Of a stretch of 64,000 nucleotides of DNA, positions 18,343 to 28,768 are shown piece by piece (the first letter of the stretch is position 1; every line of letters starts with the position of its first letter). The position numbers were made by a program, and so were the translations under genes. The DNA comes from Bacteroides sp. Its GTDB lineage: Bacteria; Bacteroidota; Bacteroidia; Bacteroidales; Bacteroidaceae. Below the pieces are notes generated by a model that worked only from the letters and a program-made list of their open reading frames with translations, was not told the DNA's origin and did no database searches. The stretch lies in the NCBI GenBank assembly GCA_019416685.1, contig DXWV01000030.1, positions 996 to 64,995 on the forward strand, given 5' to 3'.

Positions 18343-20205
18343 ATGAAGAAACATTTTATTTTGATATTTCTGATTATCTTGTTAGGTAATCAAGTAACGG
18401 AGATCTCTGCCCGGCAGATTTCAATAGCACAATTCGGATTAATGCCGAATACAGGAGAAAATGCTGTGCCGTATATTCGGAAGGCGATTCAGGAGTGCAA
18501 GACACTACCGGATGCTATTCTTTATTTTCCCAAAGGAAGGTATGACTTCTTTTCGGAAGACGAGATCGGAGGTTCTGCGACAGATATATTTCAGCAGAGA
18601 AGCGGGGTTGGATTCTCGGTACAAAAGATGAAAAACTTCACTCTTGACGGAGGGGGATCTGAGTTTATTTTTCACGGTAAAATGCAGATTGCCGGTGTGG
18701 ATTCTTGTGAAGGAGTCTCATTGCGTAATTTTAGTGTTGACTGGGATCGGCCTTTTATCTCTCAGGGAGAAATCGTCGGAATAGGTAGTGACTATATAGA
18801 TATACATGTAGACCGAAACCAGTATCCCTACACGGTAGAAAATGGAAAAGTGCTTTTTGAAGGCGAGGGGTGGAAACTTCCTATACTTACGATGTATTCT
18901 ACACTGTATGATGCCGAGAAAAAGGAGATCCTGTATAATACCTGGGATGCCTCTTTGGGAGATGTGTTTGAACAGAAAGCGGTGGAAGTCGATGCAAATA
19001 CCTTACGTTTTTATGGCAAACCCACCATTCAGCCTCCGTTGGGTACATTGGTTGCTTTGTTTCATGTCCGATATTTTACTTCTGGTATTTCTCTCAACCG
19101 GAGTAAGAATGTTTTGCTCAAAGATATTACCTTATATCATGCTTTGAGTAATGCTTTCAGTGGGTATCGGTGCGAGAATATTACGATGGACAATGCCAGT
19201 GTCCGGGTGAATGATGCGAAAGGAAGATGCTTTAGCTCCGTTGCGGATGCATCTCATTTTTCGGAATGCCGGGGGAAAATCAGGATTCTGAATTGTTCGC
19301 ATACCGGGCAGGGAGATGACTTTATCAATGTGCATGGCATCAATGTGAAAATAGCGGATGTAATGGATCGCTATACCGTGATTGTTCCTTCCGGCGGTAA
19401 GGGAAATGGTAATTCTATTACGGTGGGTGATTCTTATTGGGCAATCGGTAAAGTTTCTGCCCAACGGGAGAAAGTACTCGAAGTACAATCTAAACAGTCG
19501 ATTTTTGAGAACGGGAGAGAAGTTGGGCACCGGATTAGATTTGATAAACAATTGCCTCCTAACATCCAGAAGGGTGATTTTTTGGAGTGCAAAACGTGGA
19601 CCCCGGAAGTCGAGATACGGAATTGCCGGATATTGAAAAGGCATCGGGCAAGGGGGATTTTAGTAACGACTCCCCGTAAAGTAGTCATTGAAGATAACTA
19701 TTTCCGGACAGCTGGGACGGCTATTCTTATTGAGGGAGACTTTAACTATTGGTTTGAGTCCGGAGCTTGTACGAACCTTACTATCCGTAATAACTTGTTT
19801 GATAATTGCCTTACCTCCGGGAACAAACATGGGCATGGAGGCGAGTGGGGAGATGCGGTTATTACGATAACTCCTTCACACGTTCCTGCCGATGAAAATG
19901 CGGATACATACCACAAGAATATACAGATAGAACACAATGTTTTTAACGTTTTTGATGCTCCGATTCTGCGTGCTATATCTGTCCGGGGGATCTGTTTTCA
20001 GGAGAATACCATCAACCAAACGCGAGCCTACCCACCCTATACCTGGCAGAAGTCTGCTTTCCTGTTTACCGGTTGCCGGGAGGTAAAGATACGGAAGAAT
20101 AGCTGGGACGCTCGTTATACTTCCCGTGAGATTGTTACCGAACGGATGAAATCTCAGGACTTACACATCTATGATACAGAGGGATTTGTTGTAAACCCAA
20201 AGTAA
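18343..20205 (+). CDS. GH110 alpha-1,3-galactosidase (third copy)
   Basis: Right-handed beta-helix glycosidase of 620 residues from the start chosen here, where MKKHFILIFLIILLGNQVTE opens a good signal peptide; an in-frame ATG at 18313 would add ten residues in front. The core ADASHF...GQGDDFINVHG holds Asp302 and Asp325-Asp326 with the same D-x22-DD spacing as the other two GH110 proteins. The role is removal of alpha-1,3-linked galactose in the periplasm or at the surface. It follows the GH2 gene by 86 bases with no new operator, and its stop is only 9 bases from the stop of the convergent HTCS gene with no visible terminator between. Close similarity to the 568-residue copy suggests duplication and specialisation. 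Confidence 0.88.
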   Translation: MKKHFILIFLIILLGNQVTEISARQISIAQFGLMPNTGENAVPYIRKAIQECKTLPDAILYFPKGRYDFFSEDEIGGSATDIFQQRSGVGFSVQKMKNFTLDGGGSEFIFHGKMQIAGVDSCEGVSLRNFSVDWDRPFISQGEIVGIGSDYIDIHVDRNQYPYTVENGKVLFEGEGWKLPILTMYSTLYDAEKKEILYNTWDASLGDVFEQKAVEVDANTLRFYGKPTIQPPLGTLVALFHVRYFTSGISLNRSKNVLLKDITLYHALSNAFSGYRCENITMDNASVRVNDAKGRCFSSVADASHFSECRGKIRILNCSHTGQGDDFINVHGINVKIADVMDRYTVIVPSGGKGNGNSITVGDSYWAIGKVSAQREKVLEVQSKQSIFENGREVGHRIRFDKQLPPNIQKGDFLECKTWTPEVEIRNCRILKRHRARGILVTTPRKVVIEDNYFRTAGTAILIEGDFNYWFESGACTNLTIRNNLFDNCLTSGNKHGHGGEWGDAVITITPSHVPADENADTYHKNIQIEHNVFNVFDAPILRAISVRGICFQENTINQTRAYPPYTWQKSAFLFTGCREVKIRKNSWDARYTSREIVTERMKSQDLHIYDTEGFVVNPK

Positions 20206-20214
20206 CTTTGATCT

Positions 20215-23200
20215 TTACTTCTTCATTCCCAGAACCTCACGGGGGGATATGCCATTTACCTCTTGAAACAACCGGGAGAAATGAGTGTAATTGGTATGTC
20301 CCACCTCGTACATCGTTTCAGTGATATTAAGGCCTTGTTCTTTCATCAAAGAATAGGCCTTTTTCATTTTAATCTCTTTGATGTATTGCGAGGGTTTTTT
20401 GTTGATAATGGCAGTCATCTTGCGATAAAGTTGCATCCTCGACAATGACATTGCCCGACAGATTTCTTCAATCCCGAAGTTGGGAGAAGACATATTCTCG
20501 GAGACATACTTCTCAAAAGAGAGAAGAAATTCTTTTTCTCTGTCGTTCAGTTGCTCTTTTCCCAAAGCCACTTCGCGTGTCTTTTTTCGTGTCAGGCGAA
20601 GCAGATTGCTTACCCGCAACTTTAATACTTGTGGGTTGAAAGGTTTCATGATGTAATCGTCTGCACCGTAATAGAGTCCTTCTATTTCATTTTCCTGACC
20701 TACTTTAGCTGTCAGCAAGATGATAGGCACGTGGCTGATACGCATATCGGCTTTACTTTTCCGGGTGAGTTCAATCCCGTCCATAACAGGCATCATAATG
20801 TCGCTTATAATCAGATTGGGGACATGGCTCACAGCCAGTTCATATCCCTCTTTTCCGTTTAAGGCAACAAGAACTTCTATTTGTTTGTCTTCTTTTAGCA
20901 GGGATGCAATATAGTTTCTCAGTTCGTGGTTATCTTCCACCACCAGTATGAGGGTTTTCTTCCGTTCGTTAACTTCTTCTTCAATCTCTTTTTCGGAGTC
21001 GGGAGTTTTCTCTGATACCTCTTTCTGTTGTTTACTTTCATATTCCACTATATTGTCTGGGAACGCTTCTCTGTTGACAGGAAATTCAATCGTGAAAATA
21101 GAGCCTTCTTTTAAACGGCTCTTCACGGTGATCGTTCCATTGTGCAGAGTGATCAGTTGTTTGCAAAGATTGAGTCCGATGCCTGTTCCTCCTACGGTAC
21201 CGGGTACTTGATAGAAGCGGTCGAAAATCTTATCCAATTCCTTTTCGTTTATGCCAATTCCGGTGTCCTCTATTGAGATGGACACTTTGGAGTAATCTTG
21301 ATTTTGAGTAGCATAAATAGATATTTTCCCTTTAACCGGAGTATATTTCAGTGCATTTGATAGTAGGTTGGAACATATCTTCTGAATGGCATCTTTATCA
21401 AACCATGCCATCTCTTCTTCTAAATCATCATAAAATTCTATCACGATATTTTTATGCTCTGCCATGCTCAGAAAGCTATCTCGCGTTTCCGTTAAGACCT
21501 CTCTTAGATTTTCGTATCGGATGGTGATCGTATATTTGTCATTAATCACTTTCCGGAAATCAAGGAACTGATTGATTAACTGTAGCAATCGGTCAGCATT
21601 GTTCTTGATGATTCCCAATCTGGAATTTAAGAAATCATCAGCATATGATTTTTTGATTAGCTCTTCTACCGGAGCGGATATCAATGATAGAGGAGTACGC
21701 AATTCATGGGTGATATTGGTGTGGTACTTCAGTTTCACTTCTGCTATTTCCATTTCCTTACGGTGTTCAAGATGCTCCATCAGTATCTGCTTTTTGGTTC
21801 TATGACGTTCTTTTATATATCGAATGATTAGATAGAATACCAATAATGTAAATGTGATGTAGCACAAGTATGCGATGGGAGTTGCCCATAGCGGAGGGCT
21901 CACGATGATGGTGAGCGCTTTGGGAGTACTATTCCAAAGCCCATCACAATTAGCACTCTTTACTTTCAATTGATAAGTGCCCGGAGGCAGGTTTGTGAAA
22001 GTGGCAGAGCGTATGTTATTGTCTACTTCTGTCCATTCTTGGCTGAATCCTTCTAATTGGTATTGGAATTTGTTCTTGGAAGGATTGCTGAAATGCAAGG
22101 CTGCAAATTCAATTGTAAGGTTATTCTCATTATGTTTTAGTATTAACTTGTCGAGAAAGCCAAGAGTCGTGTTATAGAGTGGACGGCCGTTGAATACTTG
22201 GTTGGGCAAGACCTGCGTATTGTTGATGCGCAAGCCAACGAATAGGCATTCTGGCTCTATTGTGTTGGGCATCAAAGCAGATAAGTCGACTTTATTGATA
22301 CCTTTGATGCTTCCGATATATAAAAATCCTTCCGGGTCATATAAGATACCTTCACATAAGATGTTAGTGGTTAGTCCGTCGGTATTCAGATACAGCATTG
22401 TCTGATGGTTACTGAGTGAATATCGTAATAGGCCCTGACTTGTATTCATCCACAGGTTATTGGCGTTATCTTCCGTGATGCCCGTAATCTTATAGGTTTG
22501 TAGCCGGATGTCATCAGGTATCATTTGCAGTGTGTGATTCTTGTTATCCAGGTATCTGAGTCCCGAATCTGTACCTACATATATATTACCGTTTGATGCT
22601 TTGATGATAGACCAGATGTGCCTTTCGTTACCGCTGTCTATCGTTTCTATCTTTTCAATATCCCCTTGTTTATTCAGGTGTGCTTCTAACAGACCTGTAT
22701 TTTTAGTGCCGACTAATAAAGTTTTTCTCTTACTGTTGAAGTACAACTTGGTGATGTTGTTCACCGCACCCATTGACTCATAAGGCTGTATGTTTTTCAA
22801 TTTATAGGAGAATTGTGTCCCGTGCTTCTTTATTTGCAATAATCCGTTTCTCATGCCTACCCATATGGTGTTTTGTGCATCTGCACACAAGGAGTAGGGA
22901 CCGATGAAGTCATTTATCTCGAATGGTAAATCTGAACGTTCACGTACCGATATGATACGGTTTATATCCCCTTCTGGTATATAGAAGATGTGATGCAGAG
23001 AGGTGATCCAGATATTGTGCTCTTTATCTTCCAGTATATCATAGACATCTTCGTTGATCCGGTCAATGCGGATTGTTTTATTTTGCTTGAAGTCATACAC
23101 AAACAATCCTTGGCTGGAACCTACCCATAACCTTCGTTGCCTGTCTTTAATCAATGTCTGGATATAGATTTTATCGACAGCCTTCGGGTGTCCCAAAGGA

Positions 23201-24255
23201 AAGCGCGCTATCGATTTAGAGTTTAGGTCAAAACGTGCTGTTCCATCCATGTTGGAGGTGATCCATACATTCATGGAGTGGTCGAGAAGTATGTTTTTTA
23301 AAAGATTGTGTGAGAAGAATTCATTGTCGGAGAAGAGTACGGGTTCAATGTCAAATCTGTTATTTTGTACGCGAACCCAATATACTTGTTTTTCAGATAA
23401 TACCAGATAATCCCTATCTGTCACTGGAAGAATACGACGAAACGGAGCTTCGGACTGAATATTCAGTTGGAACGGTGTGTGCAGGTAGCTTTTGAGTTTC
23501 TGCTGATCCGGTGAATAGGATAGTAGTTTGTGTTCTGTGAGTATCCATAGGTTACCGATTTTGTCTTTCATTACTTCGCGTGTAGATCCACGTAATTCTT
23601 TCACTTCGCGAAAATAGATATCTTCAGGAGTTTTTACGTATATTCCATTGGTTGTTCCGGCAATTGTATTTCCATTGATGTCTTCTGCAACAGATAGCGT
23701 ACATTGAAACGAATCCAGTTCCCCCGACGCATACAACAGTGGGAAATGTTCTATTTTTATATGATTTCCGGCATCAAAAGAGATTCTGTGAGGACCATTG
23801 GCGGTAGATGCCCACATGTATTCCCCCGATTGATATAAGTCTATGATCTGATTATCCGTCAGGGAGTTTATATTACTTTCATCTGAATAATAATGTTTGA
23901 AACGTCCGGTTTTGAGATTGTAGCAATTTAATCCTCCACCATCAGTACCAATCCATAGTTCATCACGATTTTTCCATTCAGCCAAAGCGAGGATGCGATT
24001 ATCACTGATCGAATTATCGTCATTAGGCTGGTGTCTGAAAATGATAACATGGGTTCCGTCGAAACGATTCAACCCGTCATAGGTACCGATCCAGATAAAA
24101 CCTTGTTTGTCTTGTACGATGCATTCAACATCTTGCTGAGATAACCCTTCATTACTTGACAATCGTGTTAATGAGTAATAGTTAGCAGAAAAAGAATGAA
24201 TGGAAATGAGTAGGAGTATAAACATGAGGCTCCTCCGAAATTTGTTGTTGCACAT
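20215..24255 (-). CDS. Hybrid two-component system sensor/regulator (HTCS) of PUL1
   Basis: One-protein signalling chain of 1346 residues. Order: signal peptide (MCNNKFRRSLMFILLLISIHSFSA), about 14 Reg_prop beta-propeller repeats in the periplasm (repeated IWIGT/LWVGS blades, 25-720), a Y_Y_Y domain (about 725-790), one membrane span (about 795-820), HisKA with His850 in ITHELRTPLS, HATPase (GTGIGLNLCKQL), a receiver with phospho-acceptor Asp1152 in SDIMMPVMDG, and a C-terminal AraC-type HTH (about 1245-1346). It senses a specific oligosaccharide directly and activates its PUL. Convergent with the GH110/GH2 genes, it probably controls PUL1 through the TGTTAC operators. Its own promoter was not clearly found. 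Confidence 0.95.
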   Translation of the reverse strand: MCNNKFRRSLMFILLLISIHSFSANYYSLTRLSSNEGLSQQDVECIVQDKQGFIWIGTYDGLNRFDGTHVIIFRHQPNDDNSISDNRILALAEWKNRDELWIGTDGGGLNCYNLKTGRFKHYYSDESNINSLTDNQIIDLYQSGEYMWASTANGPHRISFDAGNHIKIEHFPLLYASGELDSFQCTLSVAEDINGNTIAGTTNGIYVKTPEDIYFREVKELRGSTREVMKDKIGNLWILTEHKLLSYSPDQQKLKSYLHTPFQLNIQSEAPFRRILPVTDRDYLVLSEKQVYWVRVQNNRFDIEPVLFSDNEFFSHNLLKNILLDHSMNVWITSNMDGTARFDLNSKSIARFPLGHPKAVDKIYIQTLIKDRQRRLWVGSSQGLFVYDFKQNKTIRIDRINEDVYDILEDKEHNIWITSLHHIFYIPEGDINRIISVRERSDLPFEINDFIGPYSLCADAQNTIWVGMRNGLLQIKKHGTQFSYKLKNIQPYESMGAVNNITKLYFNSKRKTLLVGTKNTGLLEAHLNKQGDIEKIETIDSGNERHIWSIIKASNGNIYVGTDSGLRYLDNKNHTLQMIPDDIRLQTYKITGITEDNANNLWMNTSQGLLRYSLSNHQTMLYLNTDGLTTNILCEGILYDPEGFLYIGSIKGINKVDLSALMPNTIEPECLFVGLRINNTQVLPNQVFNGRPLYNTTLGFLDKLILKHNENNLTIEFAALHFSNPSKNKFQYQLEGFSQEWTEVDNNIRSATFTNLPPGTYQLKVKSANCDGLWNSTPKALTIIVSPPLWATPIAYLCYITFTLLVFYLIIRYIKERHRTKKQILMEHLEHRKEMEIAEVKLKYHTNITHELRTPLSLISAPVEELIKKSYADDFLNSRLGIIKNNADRLLQLINQFLDFRKVINDKYTITIRYENLREVLTETRDSFLSMAEHKNIVIEFYDDLEEEMAWFDKDAIQKICSNLLSNALKYTPVKGKISIYATQNQDYSKVSISIEDTGIGINEKELDKIFDRFYQVPGTVGGTGIGLNLCKQLITLHNGTITVKSRLKEGSIFTIEFPVNREAFPDNIVEYESKQQKEVSEKTPDSEKEIEEEVNERKKTLILVVEDNHELRNYIASLLKEDKQIEVLVALNGKEGYELAVSHVPNLIISDIMMPVMDGIELTRKSKADMRISHVPIILLTAKVGQENEIEGLYYGADDYIMKPFNPQVLKLRVSNLLRLTRKKTREVALGKEQLNDREKEFLLSFEKYVSENMSSPNFGIEEICRAMSLSRMQLYRKMTAIINKKPSQYIKEIKMKKAYSLMKEQGLNITETMYEVGHTNYTHFSRLFQEVNGISPREVLGMKK

Positions 24256-24360
24256 AGTATAAAGTGTTTCTGTTTTTTGCTTCTAATATATGCTTTTTTG
24301 TTGAGAGTAAAAAATGTATCTGTAGTCATTTTTACCCTATAATGCTCTATTTGAGTGTAA

Positions 24361-24426
24361 TGATATAAAGTATAAGCTTTTTGTTACATTCGGAATGTGG
24401 GGGGCGGAGAGACTATCTATGATTTC
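24361..24426 (+). promoter_or_regulatory. Degenerate TGTTAC operator in the HTCS-HTCS spacer
   Basis: TGTTACATTC (24382-24391) is preceded by a weak half-site TGATAT at 24361, again at 21-bp period. GCTTTTTGTTACAT (24376-24389) is identical to the sequence at the susC1 operator (9346-9359). At the expected -7 position only TATGATTTCG (24418-24427) is found, a poor match. The rest of the 368-bp spacer (24256-24623) shows no gene. The site may allow an HTCS to bind near its own gene or near HTCS2. Confidence 0.5.
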
Positions 24427-24543
24427 GGACACCCTCTTCTTTACTTTTTAAATACGGTAGGAATAGAGTATTCTGATATCATGGAACAGTTTTAGATAAT
24501 ATATAGTAATATGTATGGAACGTGATTGATTGTTTGGCAATTG

Positions 24544-24573
24544 ATTGCGTTCTGTTTTTTTATATTATTTTTG
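24544..24573 (+). promoter_or_regulatory. Putative promoter of second HTCS gene
   Basis: TATTTTTG (24566-24573) matches the -7 consensus TAnnTTTG in full. ATTG at 24544-24547 lies 18 bases upstream as a possible -33 box. This would give a leader of about 45 bases and basal expression of the sensor independent of the operators. Confidence 0.5.
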
Positions 24574-24623
24574 TGCCTGCCATGAAATGTGTTTTATATC
24601 TATACTTTTAGAAAAATAGGAAC

Positions 24624-27600
24624 ATGATGTACCGACTTATATTTTATTTGTTCTTTTTGTGCAGTTCATTAGTTATGAATGCAAATTCTATCTATTTAGC
24701 TCATGAACGTTTTGAGAAATTTGGAATACAGGATGGGCTTTCCAGTAGTAAGGTCTTTGATATAAAACAAGATAAGGATGGATATATCTGGTGTGCTACG
24801 GATGAAGGATTTTGCCGTTTTGACGGAATTGACTTTAAAAGTTATAAGTGGTCATTGGATAACTCTTTAGATTTCGCGAATCAGCAATCTCTCAAAATAT
24901 ACTGTGATAAAAACTGTATCTATGTTGGTACAAACTTTAGTTTGTTAATGTATGATGTAGAGACAGACATTTACAAGATTTTAAAAAATAATGCGCTTCA
25001 GCCGGGGAGAGATCTATATTCTGTTCGTTCGATAATAAAGAGGGAAGAAGGCGGTTTATGGATAGGGACCTATGGAGGCGGAGTCTATTCTTTTGATCCT
25101 GAAACCAGTTCTTTCAATCGTCTTTATTATCAAGCTTCGGACGATCGTGTTTTAAGTTTATATGAATCGAGCGATGGGCTACTATATGTAGGAACACATT
25201 TCGGTGGGCTGGATGTTGTTCATTTGAATACTCGTTCAGTAACTAATTATAGTGTGCAAAGTCATAACTTTCCGGATAGTCAGGTGGAAGCTATTTCTCA
25301 GGATTCTTATGGGAATATCTGGATTGGAACCTGGAAAGGACTGCTACGTTTTGCAAAAGGGAAGAAAGAGCCTGAACTGATAGAATTGGATGAATTGAAA
25401 GATGCGAAAGTAAACTGTATAGAAGAGAATAGATTGGGACAGTTATGGATCGGTACAGAATATTTTCTATGCTCCATTAAATTGAAAACGAGTGGAGAGG
25501 AAATAAAGAAAACAGATATCAAGTTCTATTATGAGTCGGAGACGGATACGGGGTTATCTTATAAGACAATCAGGTGCGTATTAAGTGATAAGAATGATAA
25601 CTTATGGATCGGTACTTATGGTGGCGGAGTGAATTTTGTGAATCAGCATAAACAGAAATTCAATTATATTACAAGTGACATTTTTTTAATGAATAGTTTG
25701 TCTTATAAGCATGTTTCTTCTTTTAGTGAAGACAAGTATGGTAATCTTTGGATCACTACTGATGGTGGTGGCATTAATTATTGGGATATCGGGAATAATA
25801 CATTCAAGGAGATCACAGTTAAGACAGATGGATATAATTTAAGTGATGATGCAATTCTATGTTCATTGGTTGATTCGGACAATGATCTTTGGGTTGGAAC
25901 CTATAATTGTGTTTTGAATAGGATGAAAGATGGAACAAAGAGGTTTATTCATTATACATATCAGAAAGATAGCCCTGGTTCACTTTTACATAGCGACTTG
26001 AGTTGTTTGTACGAAGATTCCAAAAAGAATATTTGGATAGGACAACGGGCCGGTCTGTCTTATTTCGATAAAAGAAGTAACTCTTTTCATGTGATTGATC
26101 CATTGAAATGGAATCATATTACTGCACTTCAGGAGTACAAGGACGATCTGATTGTTGGTACTTTTGGTGGATTGTATAAGTACGATTATAAGACCGGGAA
26201 TGTCGAACCGTTTAGTTCTAAATTAAAGAATGTACAGGTTAATTCTTTTCTGTTTGATAAGCATGGAAATATGTGGATTGGTACAGAAGGGCAGGGTCTA
26301 TGGCAGTATATCGTAAAGACAGACTCTCTAACGATATACGGACAAGCAAACGGGTTGAATAGCTCTATTGTGAGAGAATTAATCCTGGTGGGCGATGATT
26401 TGTGGATGGGAACGAATAAAGATATCGTGAAAATGTCTACAGATACCAAAGAACTTGATTCCTATAGTGCATCCGACGGGGTTCAACCCGGTAGCTTCTT
26501 GAAAAATTCGGGATTATTAATGAAATCGGGGGTAATTGCTTTAGGCGGTACGGAGGGTATGAATATCTTTGATCCTTCTATTATTGTAAAGGATAAAACT
26601 CCGGTTTCTGTTGTTCTTACAGATTTACTGTTGTTCAATCAACATGTTGCAATTAGAAGTGAACAAAATCCAGATTCTCCCTTAGTTAAAAATATAAACT
26701 CGACTGATAGAATAGAACTGAATTATAATGAGTCAGTTTTTACTATAGAGTATTTAGGTATCAATTATTCTTCCCCGGAACGTATTCAGTACGCTTACTT
26801 CTTAAAAGGTGTGGATACGGAATGGAATAAAGTGGGGACCATGCGTTCTGTAACTTATCGGAATTTGAAGCCTGGGAATTACTGTTTTATGGTAATGGCA
26901 TCTTCGCCTTCCGGCAATTTCAATGAAGATAATGTACGTTCCTTGTATATTCTGATAAAACCTCCTTTTTGGCAAACGTGGTGGGCCTATATCATTTATT
27001 TTGTTTTGTTATTGGGTATTTTATATATGTGCTGGAATATTGCTATGATGAAAATCAGAGTCCGGGATAAGATAAATTATGAACGATTGGAGAAGCAGAA
27101 ACAAAAAGAGTTATATCAGGCCAAATTACAGTTCTTTACAAATGCTTCACATGAGCTGAAGAATCCACTCACTTTGATTCTGGCACCACTGGAGAAGTTA
27201 CTGCTTGGAGAGACAGATAGTAAGAAGAGGTATTTACTGTCTCTTATAAAAAGAAACACGATGCGGGTAATCAAGAATGTGAATGAAGTAATTGATATCC
27301 GTAAGATAGATTACGGGCAGTTAAAACTTAAAGCTAAGGAGATAGATGTAGTCTCTTTTTTTAAAGAAATAACAGACACATTTGAAGGGGTAGTGGAAGA
27401 CAAAAATATAAATTTTGTTTTTAATACGAGTGCAGATCGGTTGATAGGCTGGGTTTCTCCTAAATTTATGGACAAGATTGTGTATAACATTCTCTCTAAT
27501 GCTTTTAAGTATGTGAAAGATTATGATGAGATTGTGATGAATGTCTTTGTAGAGCGGACTGATATAGGTAATTTGTTACATATTGAAATATCGGATACAG

Positions 27601-28739
27601 GTATTGGTATTGATAAAAAGGAGTTGAAAAAGATATTCGATTGCTTCTATCAGGTAGAACTGAATGATAAAAATATTGTCTATCCGGGGTCAGGTATTGG
27701 GCTGTATCTGGTAAAATCTTTGGTTGAGTTACATAAGGGGCATATATCGGTCGAAAGTGAACTGAATATCGGTTCCAGGTTTGCGATTGTTATCCCGTTT
27801 GATAAAGCAAGTTATTCCAAAGAGGAGATAGCTGATACTAATAAGAAAGACGAACCTTATGTTACGTTTGTTAAAGAGACATGGCAGGAAGATGCAGAGA
27901 TAGTAGAGGAAAATACGGAAGTGAAGAATGAGAGTGCTAAGAAATATAAGATTCTTGTTGTAGATGATGAGACTGAGATTCGCGACTTTCTTGCTATGGA
28001 ATTGCGTGAAGAATATGAAGTATATACAGCAGCCGATGGTGTGGAAGGATTTGAAAGCGCATTGAATTCTATTCCGGACTTGATTATCAGTGATATTATC
28101 ATGCCGAATATGGATGGTATAGAACTTTGTGGGAAAATAAAATCGAATATAAACACGTCTCATATTCCAATTATTCTGTTGACGGCTAAAGAAACCCATG
28201 AGGATAGGTTGGTTGGATTGGAAGTGGGAGCGAATTCTTATATACCCAAGCCGTTTGATATCCGGCATCTTCGGATTCGTATCGAACAACTGATCAAGTA
28301 CCAGGAGGTTGTTAAAGAGAAATTTATGAAGAAAGTGTCTCTTGTATCCGGTGAGGAGTCGGATACAGAGACATCACCTGCGGCATCTAATGATGATATT
28401 CTGATACAAAAGATTATAAATTATATCAATGAAAATATTTCTGATCCTGATATAAAAGGAGAGAGTATTGCCAATCATGTGGGGATGAGCCGGATGAACC
28501 TTCATCGGAAACTGAAAGCGTTAGTTGGGCTCTCTTCCGGAGATTTTATTAGGACGGTCAGGTTAGAGAATGCGAAAAGGGAGTTACTGAATGCAAATAA
28601 AACAGTTACGGAGATTGCTTATGATCTGGGTTTCTCTTCTCCTTCCTATTTTTATATTTGTTTTGTGAAGAAGTTTGGTATATCTCCTACCGAATTCAGG
28701 GGTCAGCGTGAATCTCCGGCAAAAGATCAAGAAACTTAA
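24624..28739 (+). CDS. Hybrid two-component system sensor/regulator (HTCS) of PUL2
   Basis: A 1371-residue protein with the full HTCS layout. A signal peptide (to about NANS) precedes a periplasmic two-propeller sensor of Reg_prop blades (IWCATDEG, LWIGTYGGG, MWIGTEGQG), then Y_Y_Y, a membrane span near residues 785-810, HisKA with His843 in ASHELKNPLT, HATPase (GSGIGLYLVKSL), a receiver with Asp1157 in SDIIMPNMDG, and a C-terminal AraC-type HTH ending near FGISPTEFRG. It lies in the same direction as, and directly upstream of, the ROK/isomerase/transporter operon and should be the regulator of PUL2. It is divergent from the PUL1 HTCS. The two proteins share layout but differ along their length. 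Confidence 0.95.
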   Translation: MMYRLIFYLFFLCSSLVMNANSIYLAHERFEKFGIQDGLSSSKVFDIKQDKDGYIWCATDEGFCRFDGIDFKSYKWSLDNSLDFANQQSLKIYCDKNCIYVGTNFSLLMYDVETDIYKILKNNALQPGRDLYSVRSIIKREEGGLWIGTYGGGVYSFDPETSSFNRLYYQASDDRVLSLYESSDGLLYVGTHFGGLDVVHLNTRSVTNYSVQSHNFPDSQVEAISQDSYGNIWIGTWKGLLRFAKGKKEPELIELDELKDAKVNCIEENRLGQLWIGTEYFLCSIKLKTSGEEIKKTDIKFYYESETDTGLSYKTIRCVLSDKNDNLWIGTYGGGVNFVNQHKQKFNYITSDIFLMNSLSYKHVSSFSEDKYGNLWITTDGGGINYWDIGNNTFKEITVKTDGYNLSDDAILCSLVDSDNDLWVGTYNCVLNRMKDGTKRFIHYTYQKDSPGSLLHSDLSCLYEDSKKNIWIGQRAGLSYFDKRSNSFHVIDPLKWNHITALQEYKDDLIVGTFGGLYKYDYKTGNVEPFSSKLKNVQVNSFLFDKHGNMWIGTEGQGLWQYIVKTDSLTIYGQANGLNSSIVRELILVGDDLWMGTNKDIVKMSTDTKELDSYSASDGVQPGSFLKNSGLLMKSGVIALGGTEGMNIFDPSIIVKDKTPVSVVLTDLLLFNQHVAIRSEQNPDSPLVKNINSTDRIELNYNESVFTIEYLGINYSSPERIQYAYFLKGVDTEWNKVGTMRSVTYRNLKPGNYCFMVMASSPSGNFNEDNVRSLYILIKPPFWQTWWAYIIYFVLLLGILYMCWNIAMMKIRVRDKINYERLEKQKQKELYQAKLQFFTNASHELKNPLTLILAPLEKLLLGETDSKKRYLLSLIKRNTMRVIKNVNEVIDIRKIDYGQLKLKAKEIDVVSFFKEITDTFEGVVEDKNINFVFNTSADRLIGWVSPKFMDKIVYNILSNAFKYVKDYDEIVMNVFVERTDIGNLLHIEISDTGIGIDKKELKKIFDCFYQVELNDKNIVYPGSGIGLYLVKSLVELHKGHISVESELNIGSRFAIVIPFDKASYSKEEIADTNKKDEPYVTFVKETWQEDAEIVEENTEVKNESAKKYKILVVDDETEIRDFLAMELREEYEVYTAADGVEGFESALNSIPDLIISDIIMPNMDGIELCGKIKSNINTSHIPIILLTAKETHEDRLVGLEVGANSYIPKPFDIRHLRIRIEQLIKYQEVVKEKFMKKVSLVSGEESDTETSPAASNDDILIQKIINYINENISDPDIKGESIANHVGMSRMNLHRKLKALVGLSSGDFIRTVRLENAKRELLNANKTVTEIAYDLGFSSPSYFYICFVKKFGISPTEFRGQRESPAKDQET

Positions 28740-28741
28740 TG

Positions 28742-28767
28742 CCCACTCACAAGGCATTCTGAGTGGG
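28742..28767 (+). terminator. Hairpin after second HTCS gene
   Basis: CCCACTCA (28742-28749) pairs perfectly with TGAGTGGG (28760-28767) two bases after the stop codon. There is no T run behind it; the TGTTAC operator begins two bases later. It may end HTCS transcription weakly or protect the 3' end. Confidence 0.5.
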
Positions 28768-28768
28768 A

